The notes below the pieces were generated by a model, which saw only the letters and a program-made list of their open reading frames with translations, did no database searches and had not been told where the DNA came from. A program made the position numbers and the translations under genes. DNA of 8,201 bases from Bacteroidales bacterium (GTDB lineage Bacteria > Bacteroidota > Bacteroidia > Bacteroidales > Muribaculaceae). The stretch is from positions 1 through 8,201 of the forward strand of contig CAAFXX010000263.1 in assembly GCA_900767075.1 (NCBI GenBank), given 5' to 3'. Within the stretch, counting starts at the first letter, position 1, and each line of letters starts with the position of its first letter. Below, piece by piece: positions 1-6,458 of this stretch.

Positions 1-445
1 ACAAAAAAGCGCGGTGCTGACGATAATAGAACGCAGCCAGAATATGTTCATGCAGTCCAAACTTCCTTCCAAGCGTCCTGACGACGTCGCCCGGGAAGTC
101 ATCAGGCTGCTGCGTCCTTATAAAAGGCACGTCCTCACGATTACCACAGACAACGGTGTCGAGTTCCGGAATCACAAGGACATCGCCAAGGCTCTCGGCT
201 GTACTGTCTATTTTGCAGATCCATATTGTTCCGGACAAAAAGGGGCGGTCGAGAATGCCAATAAAATTTTCAGGGAGTTTTTTCCTAAAGGAACTGATTT
301 CAGGTCGGTTACGCAAGAGGAGCTCAATAAGGTTCAGTATCAGATCAATGAAAGACCACGAAAAAAACTTGGATTTTCCACTCCAAAAATTGAGTTCTTT
401 AAACGGATTGTCTAATTTTGCACTTGTCAGTTGACTCTACATATT
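1..445 (+). mobile_element. Right-hand part of an IS30-family insertion sequence (right boundary approximate)
   Basis: The transposase tail shows that the left edge of the window lies inside an insertion sequence. IS30-type elements usually end a few tens of bases after the transposase stop in an imperfect terminal inverted repeat. The stretch just after the stop (about 411-445, containing TTTTGCACTTGTCAGTTGAC) is a plausible right terminal repeat. The matching left repeat is outside the window, so neither the exact boundary nor a target duplication can be seen. The right edge given here is an estimate. Confidence 0.55.
2..415 (+). CDS. IS30-family transposase, C-terminal part (5' end outside window)
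   Basis: This is the C-terminal 137 residues of a DDE transposase of the IS30 family, the enzyme that cuts and joins the ends of its own insertion sequence. The frame is open from the window edge, so the true start and the N-terminal DNA-binding domain lie outside; the GTG at 14 is an internal valine codon. The visible half of the integrase-like core has the second catalytic aspartate in TTDNGVEF (Asp codon 149-151) and the catalytic glutamate in GAVENANKIF, with 33 residues between them, the DD(33)E spacing usual for IS30. The following FFPKGTDF and the terminal NERPRKKLGFSTP are also family hallmarks. The gene ends in TAA with no frameshift in the visible part, so the element may be intact. 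It points toward argS on the same strand. Family assignment is firm; activity cannot be judged. Confidence 0.93.
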   Translation, partial: QKSAVLTIIERSQNMFMQSKLPSKRPDDVAREVIRLLRPYKRHVLTITTDNGVEFRNHKDIAKALGCTVYFADPYCSGQKGAVENANKIFREFFPKGTDFRSVTQEELNKVQYQINERPRKKLGFSTPKIEFFKRIV

Positions 446-457
446 GTCGCTGTGGAT

Positions 458-488
458 TTTGGCAATCGGCTGAAAAATATTAATTTTG
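458..488 (+). promoter_or_regulatory. Bacteroidota-type promoter upstream of argS
   Basis: TTTG at 458-461 is followed after 19 bp by TAATTTTG at 481-488. This matches the -33 (TTTG) and -7 (TAnnTTTG) consensus used by the primary sigma factor of Bacteroidota. Transcription would start near 495, giving argS a leader of about 125 nt. The leader contains a palindrome GTTTAAAC (537-544) and a 5-bp inverted repeat GACCC...GGGTC, with no convincing riboswitch. The site lies 43 bp beyond the transposase stop, so it is probably just outside the insertion sequence, but the element boundary is not certain. Confidence 0.7.
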
Positions 489-620
489 TAAATTGGAATG
501 AAATTTGATGTTTAATTGTCAAGACCCGATGAGCCGGTTTAAACTATTCGTGTAGATTGAAGTCTTTCAAGGGAATAGGGTCAGGCGGTTTCAAGCGGGC
601 CGATGCAAATAAGTATTTAA

Positions 621-2399
621 ATGACTATAGAATCAATCATAGCAGAGGGAGTTGTAAAGGCTGTAAAGGAGCTTTACGGAGCCGATGTTCAAGCTGACAA
701 GGTGATGCCGTCGGCAACACGCAAGGATTTTGAAGGAGATTTCACGGTGATGGTCTTTCCGTTGGTCCGCATGTCGCATAAGTCGCCCGAAGAAACCGGT
801 GCGCAGATCGGCGAGTGGATGACCATGAATGTACCGGCGATCGAGAAATTCAATGTAGTGAAAGGTTTCCTGAACCTTTCCGTATCGGCATCCTATTGGC
901 TCAATCTTCTTCACGGCATAGCCGCGGACCCGGACTGGGGCATCCGCAAGCCGGAAGCCGACGCACCGTTAGTAATGGTGGAATACTCGTCGCCCAACAC
1001 CAACAAACCCCTGCATCTCGGTCATGTGCGCAACAACCTTCTCGGATATTCACTCTCGCAGATTCTTGCCGCCAACGGCAACAAGGTCGTCAAGACCAAC
1101 ATTGTCAACGACCGCGGCATACATATCTGCAAGTCAATGCTTGCCTGGAAGAAGTGGGGAGAGAATGCCACTCCCGAATCGACGGGCAAGAAGGGCGACC
1201 ATCTCATCGGCGACTTCTATGTGGCGTTCGACAAGCATTTCCGCCAGGAAGTGAAGGAGATCATGGAGCGCGACAATGTCGACGAGGACGAGGCAAAACG
1301 CCGTTCGCCCCTGATGACCGAGGCTCACGAGATGCTCGTGAAGTGGGAGCAGGGCGACCCTGAAGTCCGCACCCTCTGGAAAATGATGAACGACTGGGTA
1401 TACGCAGGCTTCGACGAGACGTACAAGCGACTTGGCGTAAACTTCGATAAGATATATTATGAGTCAGACACCTATCTCGAAGGCAAGGATCTCGTGCTCC
1501 GCGGTCTTGAGGAAGGGAAGATGTACCGCAAGGAGGACGGTTCCGTCTGGGCTGACCTTACAGACGAAGGCCTCGACCAGAAGCTTCTGCTTCGTCCCGA
1601 CGGTACATCGGTCTACATGACACAGGATATAGGCACCGCCAAGCTCCGCTTCCGCGATTATCCTATCGACAAGATGATTTATGTAGTGGGCAACGAGCAG
1701 AACTATCACTTCCAGGTGCTCTCGATCCTTCTCGACCGACTCGGCTTCAAGTGGGGCAAGGACCTCACGCATTTCTCATACGGTATGGTCGAGCTTCCCG
1801 AAGGAAAGATGAAGAGCCGCGAAGGCACGGTAGTGGATGCCGACGACCTGATGGACACCATGGTCGAGGGGGCACGCGAGATGGCGGCAGGCCGTCTCGG
1901 CGATATGACCGCCGAAGAGGCATCCGAGGTGAGCCGCATGGTTGGAATGGGCGCGCTGAAGTATTTCCTCCTGAAGGTGGACCCTAAGAAGAACATGCTC
2001 TTCAACCCAAAGGAATCGATAGACTTCAACGGCAACACGGGTCCCTTCATTCAGTACACATATGCGCGTATCCAGTCGTTGATCCGCAAGGCAGGCGACT
2101 TCAATCCCGTCGACACACCCGATGTAGAGCCCAACGCCAAGGAATGTGCCCTGATCATGAAGATCGCCGACTTCCCCAATACGGTGGCTGACGCCGGACG
2201 CAATTATTCTCCCGCCATCATAGCCAATTATGCCTATGACCTCGCCAAGGAATACAACCAGTTCTATCACGACTACTCCATCCTTCGCGAAGAGAACGAG
2301 AGCGTGAAGAGACTGCGTCTGCTGATTTCCTATGCCACGGCTCGCACGCTCCGCTCGGCAATGTCGCTGCTCGGCATAGAGATGCCCGAACGCATGTAA
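621..2399 (+). CDS. argS: Arginyl-tRNA synthetase
   Basis: This cytoplasmic class I aminoacyl-tRNA synthetase charges tRNA-Arg with arginine using ATP. The 592-residue product is the usual length for a bacterial ArgS. In order it shows an N-terminal ArgS additional domain (about 1-90), the Rossmann catalytic core with SSPNTNKPLHLGHVRN holding the HIGH-type motif HLGH at residues 132-135, and the degenerate KMSKS-type loop GKMKSREG at 395-402. The C-terminal helical DALR anticodon-binding domain starts near NTGPFIQYTYAR (about 472) and runs to the end. The ATG at 621 is chosen because the N-terminus aligns with Bacteroidota ArgS proteins as I recall them and because TAA immediately precedes it in frame. 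There is no Shine-Dalgarno sequence, as is normal in this phylum. It is read from the promoter at 458-488, and a 155-bp gap separates it from the next gene. Nothing looks damaged. Confidence 0.98.
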   Translation: MTIESIIAEGVVKAVKELYGADVQADKVMPSATRKDFEGDFTVMVFPLVRMSHKSPEETGAQIGEWMTMNVPAIEKFNVVKGFLNLSVSASYWLNLLHGIAADPDWGIRKPEADAPLVMVEYSSPNTNKPLHLGHVRNNLLGYSLSQILAANGNKVVKTNIVNDRGIHICKSMLAWKKWGENATPESTGKKGDHLIGDFYVAFDKHFRQEVKEIMERDNVDEDEAKRRSPLMTEAHEMLVKWEQGDPEVRTLWKMMNDWVYAGFDETYKRLGVNFDKIYYESDTYLEGKDLVLRGLEEGKMYRKEDGSVWADLTDEGLDQKLLLRPDGTSVYMTQDIGTAKLRFRDYPIDKMIYVVGNEQNYHFQVLSILLDRLGFKWGKDLTHFSYGMVELPEGKMKSREGTVVDADDLMDTMVEGAREMAAGRLGDMTAEEASEVSRMVGMGALKYFLLKVDPKKNMLFNPKESIDFNGNTGPFIQYTYARIQSLIRKAGDFNPVDTPDVEPNAKECALIMKIADFPNTVADAGRNYSPAIIANYAYDLAKEYNQFYHDYSILREENESVKRLRLLISYATARTLRSAMSLLGIEMPERM

Positions 2400-2451
2400 A
2401 ACCTCCGGTGCGGACGATTTTGCCGTCAGCCCGAAACATTATAAAAACTCC

Positions 2452-2476
2452 GGCGGTTTATATGTAAGGAACCGCC
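2452..2476. other. Stem-loop between argS and the BI-1 family gene
   Basis: GGCGGTT (2452-2458) and AACCGCC (2470-2476) form a perfect 7-bp stem with an 11-nt loop, 50 bp after the argS stop. No T-tract follows on either strand, so this is not a standard intrinsic terminator; it may attenuate transcription or protect the argS mRNA 3' end. No clear promoter is visible in the rest of this gap. The near-match TAAATTCG at 2542-2549 is too close to the next start codon. The downstream pair may therefore be transcribed partly by read-through from argS. Confidence 0.4.
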
Positions 2477-2554
2477 AGATGTCCGGAAGCCATACAAATG
2501 TACTGCTTCCTGAATAAAACAATCTTACAGTAACAGAAACCTAAATTCGTAAAT

Positions 2555-3274
2555 ATGGATTATAATGATTCAAGAATCACGCCTCCTCCCTTCATGGGCG
2601 GACAGAGTGTGACACGGCAGGTGAACGCCGTGATGAAGCGCGTATATCTGCGCATGTTCATCGGCTTGCTGATTTCGGCATTCTGCGCTCTCGGCGTGGC
2701 TTCGTCTCAATCCGCTTTAGCGTTCTTCTTTGGAAACCAGATAGTGTTCTGGGGCATGCTTATCGCGATGCTCGCCATGGCTTTCATCCTTCCGGCACGA
2801 CTCATGAAGATGTCGACCGGAGCGGTAATGCTCTGCTTCTTCCTTTATTCGGCATTGATGGGCGCATGGCTTGCCCCCATATTCCTTGTCTATAATATAG
2901 GAACGATCACCTACACGCTCTTCATAACGGCTGGTACTTTCGGGGCTATGTCGGTTTACGGCTATTTCACCAAATCCGACCTTTCAAAAATGGGGTCATA
3001 CCTTGTGATGGCACTCTTCGGGCTTCTTATAGCGATGCTGGTAAATATTTTCTTGAAAAGCTCCGCCATGGAATGGATTATCTCTATAGTCGGAGTCCTT
3101 ATCTTCGTGGGGCTCACAGCATGGGATACCCAGCAGACCCGCGCCCTCGCAGCCTCCAATCTTGAGCCGTCGCTTGCCGACAAGCTTTCGACCATGGCGG
3201 CAATGAACCTTTACCTTGACTTCATCAACCTCTTCCTCTTCCTGCTCCGCATTCTTGGAGGTAACCGCGACTGA
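2555..3274 (+). CDS. Bax inhibitor-1 / YccA family inner-membrane protein
   Basis: The 239-residue integral membrane protein belongs to the BI-1 (TMBIM, UPF0005) family. Bacterial members are seven-helix proteins of the inner membrane; the best studied, BsYetJ, is a pH-sensitive calcium leak, and YccA of E. coli interacts with the FtsH protease. After a polar, proline-containing N-terminus (1-30) there are seven hydrophobic segments, roughly at 33-50, 62-80, 87-108, 117-137, 147-167, 173-190 and 218-234. The C-terminal family signature is present: the aspartates in TAWDTQQT (Asp191) and NLYLDFINLF (Asp222) correspond to the di-aspartyl pair that gates BsYetJ. The ATG at 2555 is the first in-frame start and is preceded by AT-rich sequence. 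It ends 2 bp before the next gene, so the two are almost certainly co-transcribed and perhaps translationally coupled. Family is certain; the physiological role in this organism is not known. Confidence 0.93.
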   Translation: MDYNDSRITPPPFMGGQSVTRQVNAVMKRVYLRMFIGLLISAFCALGVASSQSALAFFFGNQIVFWGMLIAMLAMAFILPARLMKMSTGAVMLCFFLYSALMGAWLAPIFLVYNIGTITYTLFITAGTFGAMSVYGYFTKSDLSKMGSYLVMALFGLLIAMLVNIFLKSSAMEWIISIVGVLIFVGLTAWDTQQTRALAASNLEPSLADKLSTMAAMNLYLDFINLFLFLLRILGGNRD

Positions 3275-3276
3275 CC

Positions 3277-3618
3277 ATGATCATGACACGCAAGGAATTT
3301 GAAGACAGGATCACCGAAGCGGTGGCGGGATATATCGCCGACGAGGAAACCTATGACGACAACGCGCAGCTCCAGATAGATCCGGAGACGCTCAAGGTGA
3401 CGGTCGTCGACAGTGAGGACGCCGCTCCCGAAGGAATCGACACCATCGATTCCGATGACAAGACATCGTTTGACGAGGGTGTCTCGATCAACCCTGATGT
3501 GACCGGCATGGACTATTACGACGTAATGGACCTTGTCCGCATGAGTCCCGACCGGCCCGGCAAATGGGTTGTCGACAGCGACGCCGTTGCATCTGTAGCG
3601 GAGGAATATGTCAAATAG
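3277..3618 (+). CDS. Small acidic protein of unknown function, coupled to the BI-1 family gene
   Basis: I do not recognise a family. The 113-residue product is soluble-looking, with no signal peptide or membrane segment, and is strikingly acidic: Asp and Glu dominate, especially in the middle (DSEDAAPEGIDTIDSDDKTS, about 45-64). A predicted helix at the N-terminus (RKEFEDRITEAVAGYIAD) and a C-terminal segment (DYYDVMDLVRMSPDRPGKW, then DAVASVAEEYVK) look more ordered than the acidic linker. The ATG at 3277 is 2 bp after the stop of the BI-1 family gene; an alternative ATG lies two codons later at 3283. The tight spacing, GC-rich third positions like its neighbours and a clean stop argue for a real gene. 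Given the partner, an accessory, calcium-binding or adaptor role is conceivable, but that is speculation. Confidence 0.8.
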   Translation: MIMTRKEFEDRITEAVAGYIADEETYDDNAQLQIDPETLKVTVVDSEDAAPEGIDTIDSDDKTSFDEGVSINPDVTGMDYYDVMDLVRMSPDRPGKWVVDSDAVASVAEEYVK

Positions 3619-3637
3619 ACGGCATAGATAATCATTA

Positions 3638-3663
3638 CAGGCTTATAATACAGGCTTATAATA
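3638..3663. repeat. Perfect 13-bp tandem duplication
   Basis: CAGGCTTATAATA occurs twice back to back (3638-3650 and 3651-3663), starting 20 bp after the stop codon of the acidic-protein gene and ending at the foot of the strong stem-loop that begins at 3666. It is probably a slippage duplication in non-coding sequence. It may also alter the tail of any leftward transcript ending at that stem-loop. Confidence 0.85.
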
Positions 3664-3846
3664 AGGGAGTGGCGTCTGCTCACGCAGACGCCACTCCTGG
3701 TCTTAGTTGTCTATGTAAAATTCCACGATGATAGTAAGTTTTCCTATATGGACGGTTGGTAAGAAACGCCGGTTCAGGCGCTTTTAGTTGGCGCGTCTCC
3801 CGACTCGCCTGATGAATGTGTTCAACCAATTTATATTTTTCTTCGA
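3664..3846 (-). ncRNA. Candidate structured non-coding RNA in the convergent gap
   Basis: This roughly 180-nt stretch has no ORF but is rich in secondary structure and bracketed by signals. To its right, read leftwards, is TAACTTTG (3859-3852), a match to the Bacteroidota -7 box, which would place the RNA 5' end near 3846. Its left end is the 14-bp stem at 3666-3697, followed leftwards by CTTATTAT. Inside are a hairpin at 3790-3809 (GGCG-x-GTC pairing with GAC-x-CGCC), a second at 3767-3780 (CGCC/GGCG, extended by A/T pairs), and possible long-range closing pairs: TTGGTTG (3829-3823 on the minus strand) with CAACTAA (3709-3703), or TTGGT with ACCAA near 3756-3760. A promoter, a folded body and a terminator fit an independent small RNA such as a 6S-like or Bacteroidales-1-type RNA. 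I cannot confirm the family, and the -33 box is poor. A plus-strand origin is not excluded. Confidence 0.45.
3666..3697 (-). terminator. Strong stem-loop, probable (bidirectional?) terminator
   Basis: GGAGTGGCGTCTGC (3666-3679), loop TCAC, and GCAGACGCCACTCC (3684-3697) form a perfect 14-bp GC-rich stem, the strongest inverted repeat in the window. On the minus strand it is followed by CCTTATTAT, moderately T-rich; on the plus strand by TGGTCTTAGTTGT, which is poorer. It could end the candidate minus-strand ncRNA and also stop plus-strand read-through from the argS to acidic-protein genes. Confidence 0.65.
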
Positions 3847-3851
3847 CGTTG

Positions 3852-3884
3852 CAAAGTTAATAAATAAGCGTTTACCGATGCATA
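3852..3884 (-). promoter_or_regulatory. Possible promoter of the candidate ncRNA
   Basis: Read on the minus strand, TAACTTTG (3859-3852) matches the Bacteroidota -7 consensus TAnnTTTG exactly. The best -33 candidate is TATG (3884-3881), three of four matches at 21-bp spacing, so the upstream half is weak. It lies in the AT-rich strip between the pnp terminator and the structured region and points away from pnp, toward the candidate ncRNA. Confidence 0.4.
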
Positions 3885-3921
3885 TCAATTTTACGGCTAT
3901 ACATACCAAAAACACATAAAG

Positions 3922-3952
3922 AAGCTCCCGTCCGATCGTCGGGCGGGAGCTT
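3922..3952 (-). terminator. Intrinsic terminator of pnp
   Basis: Fourteen base pairs (one G-U) form between 3922-3935 and 3939-3952 around a 3-nt loop, with CCCG/CGGG at the core and AAGCTCC/GGAGCTT at the foot. Read on the minus strand, the stem begins 55 nt after the pnp stop codon and is followed by CTTTATGTGTTTTT. This is a good Rho-independent terminator for the leftward pnp transcript. Confidence 0.8.
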
Positions 3953-3954
3953 AT

Positions 3955-3997
3955 GATGCCGTGGAGGCATCTGTGTTAATCATGACATTATAGTCAT
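3955..3997 (-). other. Two extra stem-loops in the pnp 3' untranslated region
   Basis: ATGAC/GTCAT (3982-3986 with 3993-3997) and GATGCC/GGCATC (3955-3960 with 3966-3971) form two short perfect stems between the pnp stop and its terminator. With the terminator, the mRNA would end in three consecutive hairpins. Such structures slow 3'-to-5' exonucleases, PNPase itself included, so they may bear on the stability of its own message; that is inference. Confidence 0.4.
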
Positions 3998-4006
3998 TTC
4001 ATCTGA

Positions 4007-6319
4007 TTATTCTTCACGGTTGCGGGGAGTGAACGTGCGGGGTCCGCGGTCTCCCTCGCGACGGGGTCCGCGCGGTCCGCGGTCTCCTTCACGACGAGGG
4101 CGGTCGCCGTCGCGGCGGGGACCTCTTTCACCGCCTTCGCGACGAGGACGTGCCTCACGCTCCACGTAGCCTTCGGGCTTCGGTGTGAGCACGCGTGTCG
4201 ACAGACGGTATTTGCCGGTCTTCTTGTCGATCTCGATAAGTTTCACCTTGATCTTGTCACCCTCTTTCAGACCGCTGTTCTCCATCGAATCGAGACGGTC
4301 CCATGAGATCTCGCTGATGTGGAGGAGTCCGTCGCGGCCCGGCATGAACTCAACGAATGCACCGAAGTCGAGGATCGAGCGCACTGTGCCGTCGTAAACC
4401 TCGCCCTCTTCAGGCTGGGCGACGATAGCCTTGATCTTTGCCAGGGCGGCGTCGATCGAAGCCTTGTCCTTCGAGGCGATCTCTACGTGTCCTACGCCCG
4501 TCTTCTCGTCCTCGTCGATAGAGATAGTAGAGCCGGTCTCTTCCTGGATTCCCTGGATGACCTTGCCCTGGGGGCCGATCACGGCGCCGATCATCTCCTT
4601 GGGGATATCGAGCGTCACGATGCGCGGTACGTGAGGCTTATAGTCCTCGCGAGCCTCGGGGATTGTGTCGTGGATGATATTGAGGATGTGGAGGCGACCC
4701 TGCTTAGCCTGCTCGAGAGCCTCTGCAAGCACCTCGTAGCTGAGACCGTCGCACTTGATGTCCATCTGGGTTGCGGTGATGCCTTCTGTCGTCCCCGTAA
4801 CCTTGAAGTCCATGTCGCCGAGATGATCCTCGTCGCCGAGGATATCGGAAAGGATGGCATGCTTCACGTTGCCTTCGTCGGAGATAAGCCCCATTGCCAC
4901 GCCTGCTACGGGACGCTTCATCTTCACGCCGGCGTCAAGCAGGGCGAGTGTGCCGCCGCAGACTGTCGCCATCGACGAAGAACCGTTCGATTCGAGAATG
5001 TCGGAAACGAGACGGCAGGTGTAGGGGAAGCCGTCGGGGAACATGCGCTTCAGGGCGCGGTGGGCGAGGTTGCCGTGACCTACCTCGCGGCGTCCCACGC
5101 CGCGCTGAGCCTTGGCTTCGCCTGTCGAGAAGGGAGGAAAGTTATAGTGAAGCAGGAAGCGTTCCTTGCTCTGGTTGAGTACGTCGTCGATGATCTTCTC
5201 GTCGAGCGTGGTGCCGAGCGTGCAGGTCACGAGTGCCTGTGTCTCGCCGCGGGTGAAGATCGCTGTTCCGTGAGGTCCCGGCAGGTAATCGACCTCGCAC
5301 CAGATGGGGCGGATCTCGGTGGTCTTTCTGCCGTCGAGACGGATGCCCTCGTCGAGAACGCAGCGGCGCATAGCCTCTTTCTCGACATCGTGGTAGTAAC
5401 GCTTCACCATGGCGATGCGCTGGTCCTCGGTGTAGTTCTCAAGCTGGTCCTCGGTCATCTCGGGCAGGTTGTCGATATATTCCTGACAGATGGCGTCGAA
5501 GCTTTCGTTGCGCCAGTGCTTGTCGGCGCTGCCTGTCTTGGCGATGGCGTAAGCTTTGGCGTAGCATTTATCATGGACGTCGGCGCGGAGGGCGTCGTCG
5601 TTTACCTCGTGGTTGTATTCTCGTTTCTGCTCCTTGCCGGCTTCTTTCATAAGCTCGATCTGAGCGACGCACTGTTTCTTTATTTCCTCATGGGCTACCT
5701 TGAGCGCCTCGAGAAGCTCTGCTTCCGAAACCTCGTTCATCTCGCCCTCGACCATCATGATGTTGTCGTAGGTGGCGCCTACCATCAGCTCGATATCGGC
5801 ATCCTCGATCTGCTCGAAAGAGGGGTCGATCACCCATTCTCCTTTAACGCGGGCGACGCGCACTTCGGAGATAGGCCCGTTAAAAGGAACGTCGCTTACC
5901 ATCAGCGCTGCTGAAGCCGCGATGCCTGCCAACGCGTCGGGGGGAGTGGTCTCGTCGGCTGAATAAAGTGTTACATTGACAAAAGTCTCCGCATGATAGT
6001 TGTCGGGGAAAAGCGGACGCAGCACGCGGTCCACCAGACGGGATGTCAGAATCTCGTAATCGCTTGAGCGTCCCTCGCGTTTGAGGAAGCCTCCAGGATA
6101 TCGCCCGATTGAAGCATATTTCTCTTTGTATTCGACTGTGAGGGGCATGAAATCAACGCCCTCGCCGGCTTCTTTGGCCGAACAAACTGTGGCGAGCAAC
6201 ATCGTGTTGCCCATTCGCACTTCTACCGCTCCATCCGCCTGCTTGGCGAGCTTGCCGGTCTCGATGGTGATCTCCCGGCCGTCGGGCAGCGCGATGGTTT
6301 TCTTGATTGGTTTCAACAT
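4007..6319 (-). CDS. pnp: Polynucleotide phosphorylase (polyribonucleotide nucleotidyltransferase)
   Basis: PNPase degrades RNA 3' to 5' by phosphorolysis, releasing nucleoside diphosphates, and can also add tails; it acts as a cytoplasmic trimer. The 770-residue product has the full order: first RNase PH-like domain (about 5-145), helical linker (about 150-320), second RNase PH domain (about 325-555) with the catalytic GDEDHLGDMDFKVTGT (495-510; Asp496 and Asp502 match the catalytic aspartates), a KH domain with the IGPQGK loop (581-586), and an S1 domain (about 638-708). An Arg/Gly-rich tail then runs from about 720 to the end. The reading frame is open for 81 further codons upstream, but the start is placed at 6319: MLKPIKKTIALPDGREITIE is the normal N-terminus, and a promoter at 6427-6458 lies inside the upstream open stretch. 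Its own promoter and terminator make it a single-gene unit, convergent with the argS side. Confidence 0.97.
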   Translation of the reverse strand: MLKPIKKTIALPDGREITIETGKLAKQADGAVEVRMGNTMLLATVCSAKEAGEGVDFMPLTVEYKEKYASIGRYPGGFLKREGRSSDYEILTSRLVDRVLRPLFPDNYHAETFVNVTLYSADETTPPDALAGIAASAALMVSDVPFNGPISEVRVARVKGEWVIDPSFEQIEDADIELMVGATYDNIMMVEGEMNEVSEAELLEALKVAHEEIKKQCVAQIELMKEAGKEQKREYNHEVNDDALRADVHDKCYAKAYAIAKTGSADKHWRNESFDAICQEYIDNLPEMTEDQLENYTEDQRIAMVKRYYHDVEKEAMRRCVLDEGIRLDGRKTTEIRPIWCEVDYLPGPHGTAIFTRGETQALVTCTLGTTLDEKIIDDVLNQSKERFLLHYNFPPFSTGEAKAQRGVGRREVGHGNLAHRALKRMFPDGFPYTCRLVSDILESNGSSSMATVCGGTLALLDAGVKMKRPVAGVAMGLISDEGNVKHAILSDILGDEDHLGDMDFKVTGTTEGITATQMDIKCDGLSYEVLAEALEQAKQGRLHILNIIHDTIPEAREDYKPHVPRIVTLDIPKEMIGAVIGPQGKVIQGIQEETGSTISIDEDEKTGVGHVEIASKDKASIDAALAKIKAIVAQPEEGEVYDGTVRSILDFGAFVEFMPGRDGLLHISEISWDRLDSMENSGLKEGDKIKVKLIEIDKKTGKYRLSTRVLTPKPEGYVEREARPRREGGERGPRRDGDRPRREGDRGPRGPRREGDRGPRTFTPRNREE
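4037..4099 (-). repeat. 33-bp in-frame repeat in the pnp tail
   Basis: The C-terminal tail of PNPase contains PRREGDRGPR twice with an 11-residue period (residues 741-750 and 752-761), inside a longer low-complexity run of Arg, Gly, Pro, Asp and Glu (about 724-762, positions 4034-4150). The two DNA copies are near-identical but differ at some third positions, so the duplication is not brand new. Such RGG-like tails are disordered and bind RNA or partner proteins in other nucleic-acid enzymes; repeat number may vary between strains. Confidence 0.8.
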
Positions 6320-6385
6320 AAGTTCTTTATTGTATTTCTTCGCGAAAAAATAGTGAGAAGGCTCCTTAAAACTTGATAAAAGTAG

Positions 6386-6455
6386 GTGTAATCGGGCTCT
6401 TTCGGAGGCTTCTGTGTAAATTGCGACAAATTTACTAAAAAAAAACCGATTACGC
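6386..6455. repeat. Inverted repeat flanking the pnp promoter core
   Basis: CCGATTACGC (6446-6455) and GTGTAATCGG (6386-6395) are reverse complements at 9 of 10 positions. One arm lies beside the -33 box and the other about 25 bp into the transcript, so the pair brackets the -7 box and predicted start site. The core CGATTAC recurs a third time at 6570-6576, directly after the upstream gene. It may be a regulator binding site or chance. The 257 bp between the two genes otherwise holds no ORF I would call real. Confidence 0.35.
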
Positions 6456-6458
6456 AAA
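6427..6458 (-). promoter_or_regulatory. Bacteroidota-type promoter of pnp
   Basis: On the minus strand TTTG (6458-6455) is followed after 20 bp by TAAATTTG (6434-6427), an exact match to the -33/-7 consensus of the phylum. Transcription would begin near 6420, giving a leader of about 100 nt. The spacer contains a run of nine T (plus strand A at 6437-6445). The promoter lies between the rloB-family gene and pnp and supports the pnp start at 6319. Confidence 0.75.

Noticed and set aside
815..1363. 182-codon open frame overlapping argS in another plus frame
   Set aside because: Shadow of argS: Arg/Ser/Gly-rich translation without domains, inside a fully conserved gene.
2495..2502. Minus-strand TACATTTG, a -7 box match pointing back into argS
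   Set aside because: No -33 element at the right spacing and no minus-strand gene to serve; likely chance.
3754..3830. tRNA-like look of the GGTTCA and AGTTGG segments in the convergent gap
   Set aside because: No acceptor stem, anticodon arm or properly spaced T-arm can be built; it fits a different structured RNA better.
4319..5914. 531-codon open frame on the plus strand opposite pnp
   Set aside because: It lies wholly antisense to a clear PNPase. The long open frame follows from the high GC and codon bias of pnp; its translation shows no recognisable domain.
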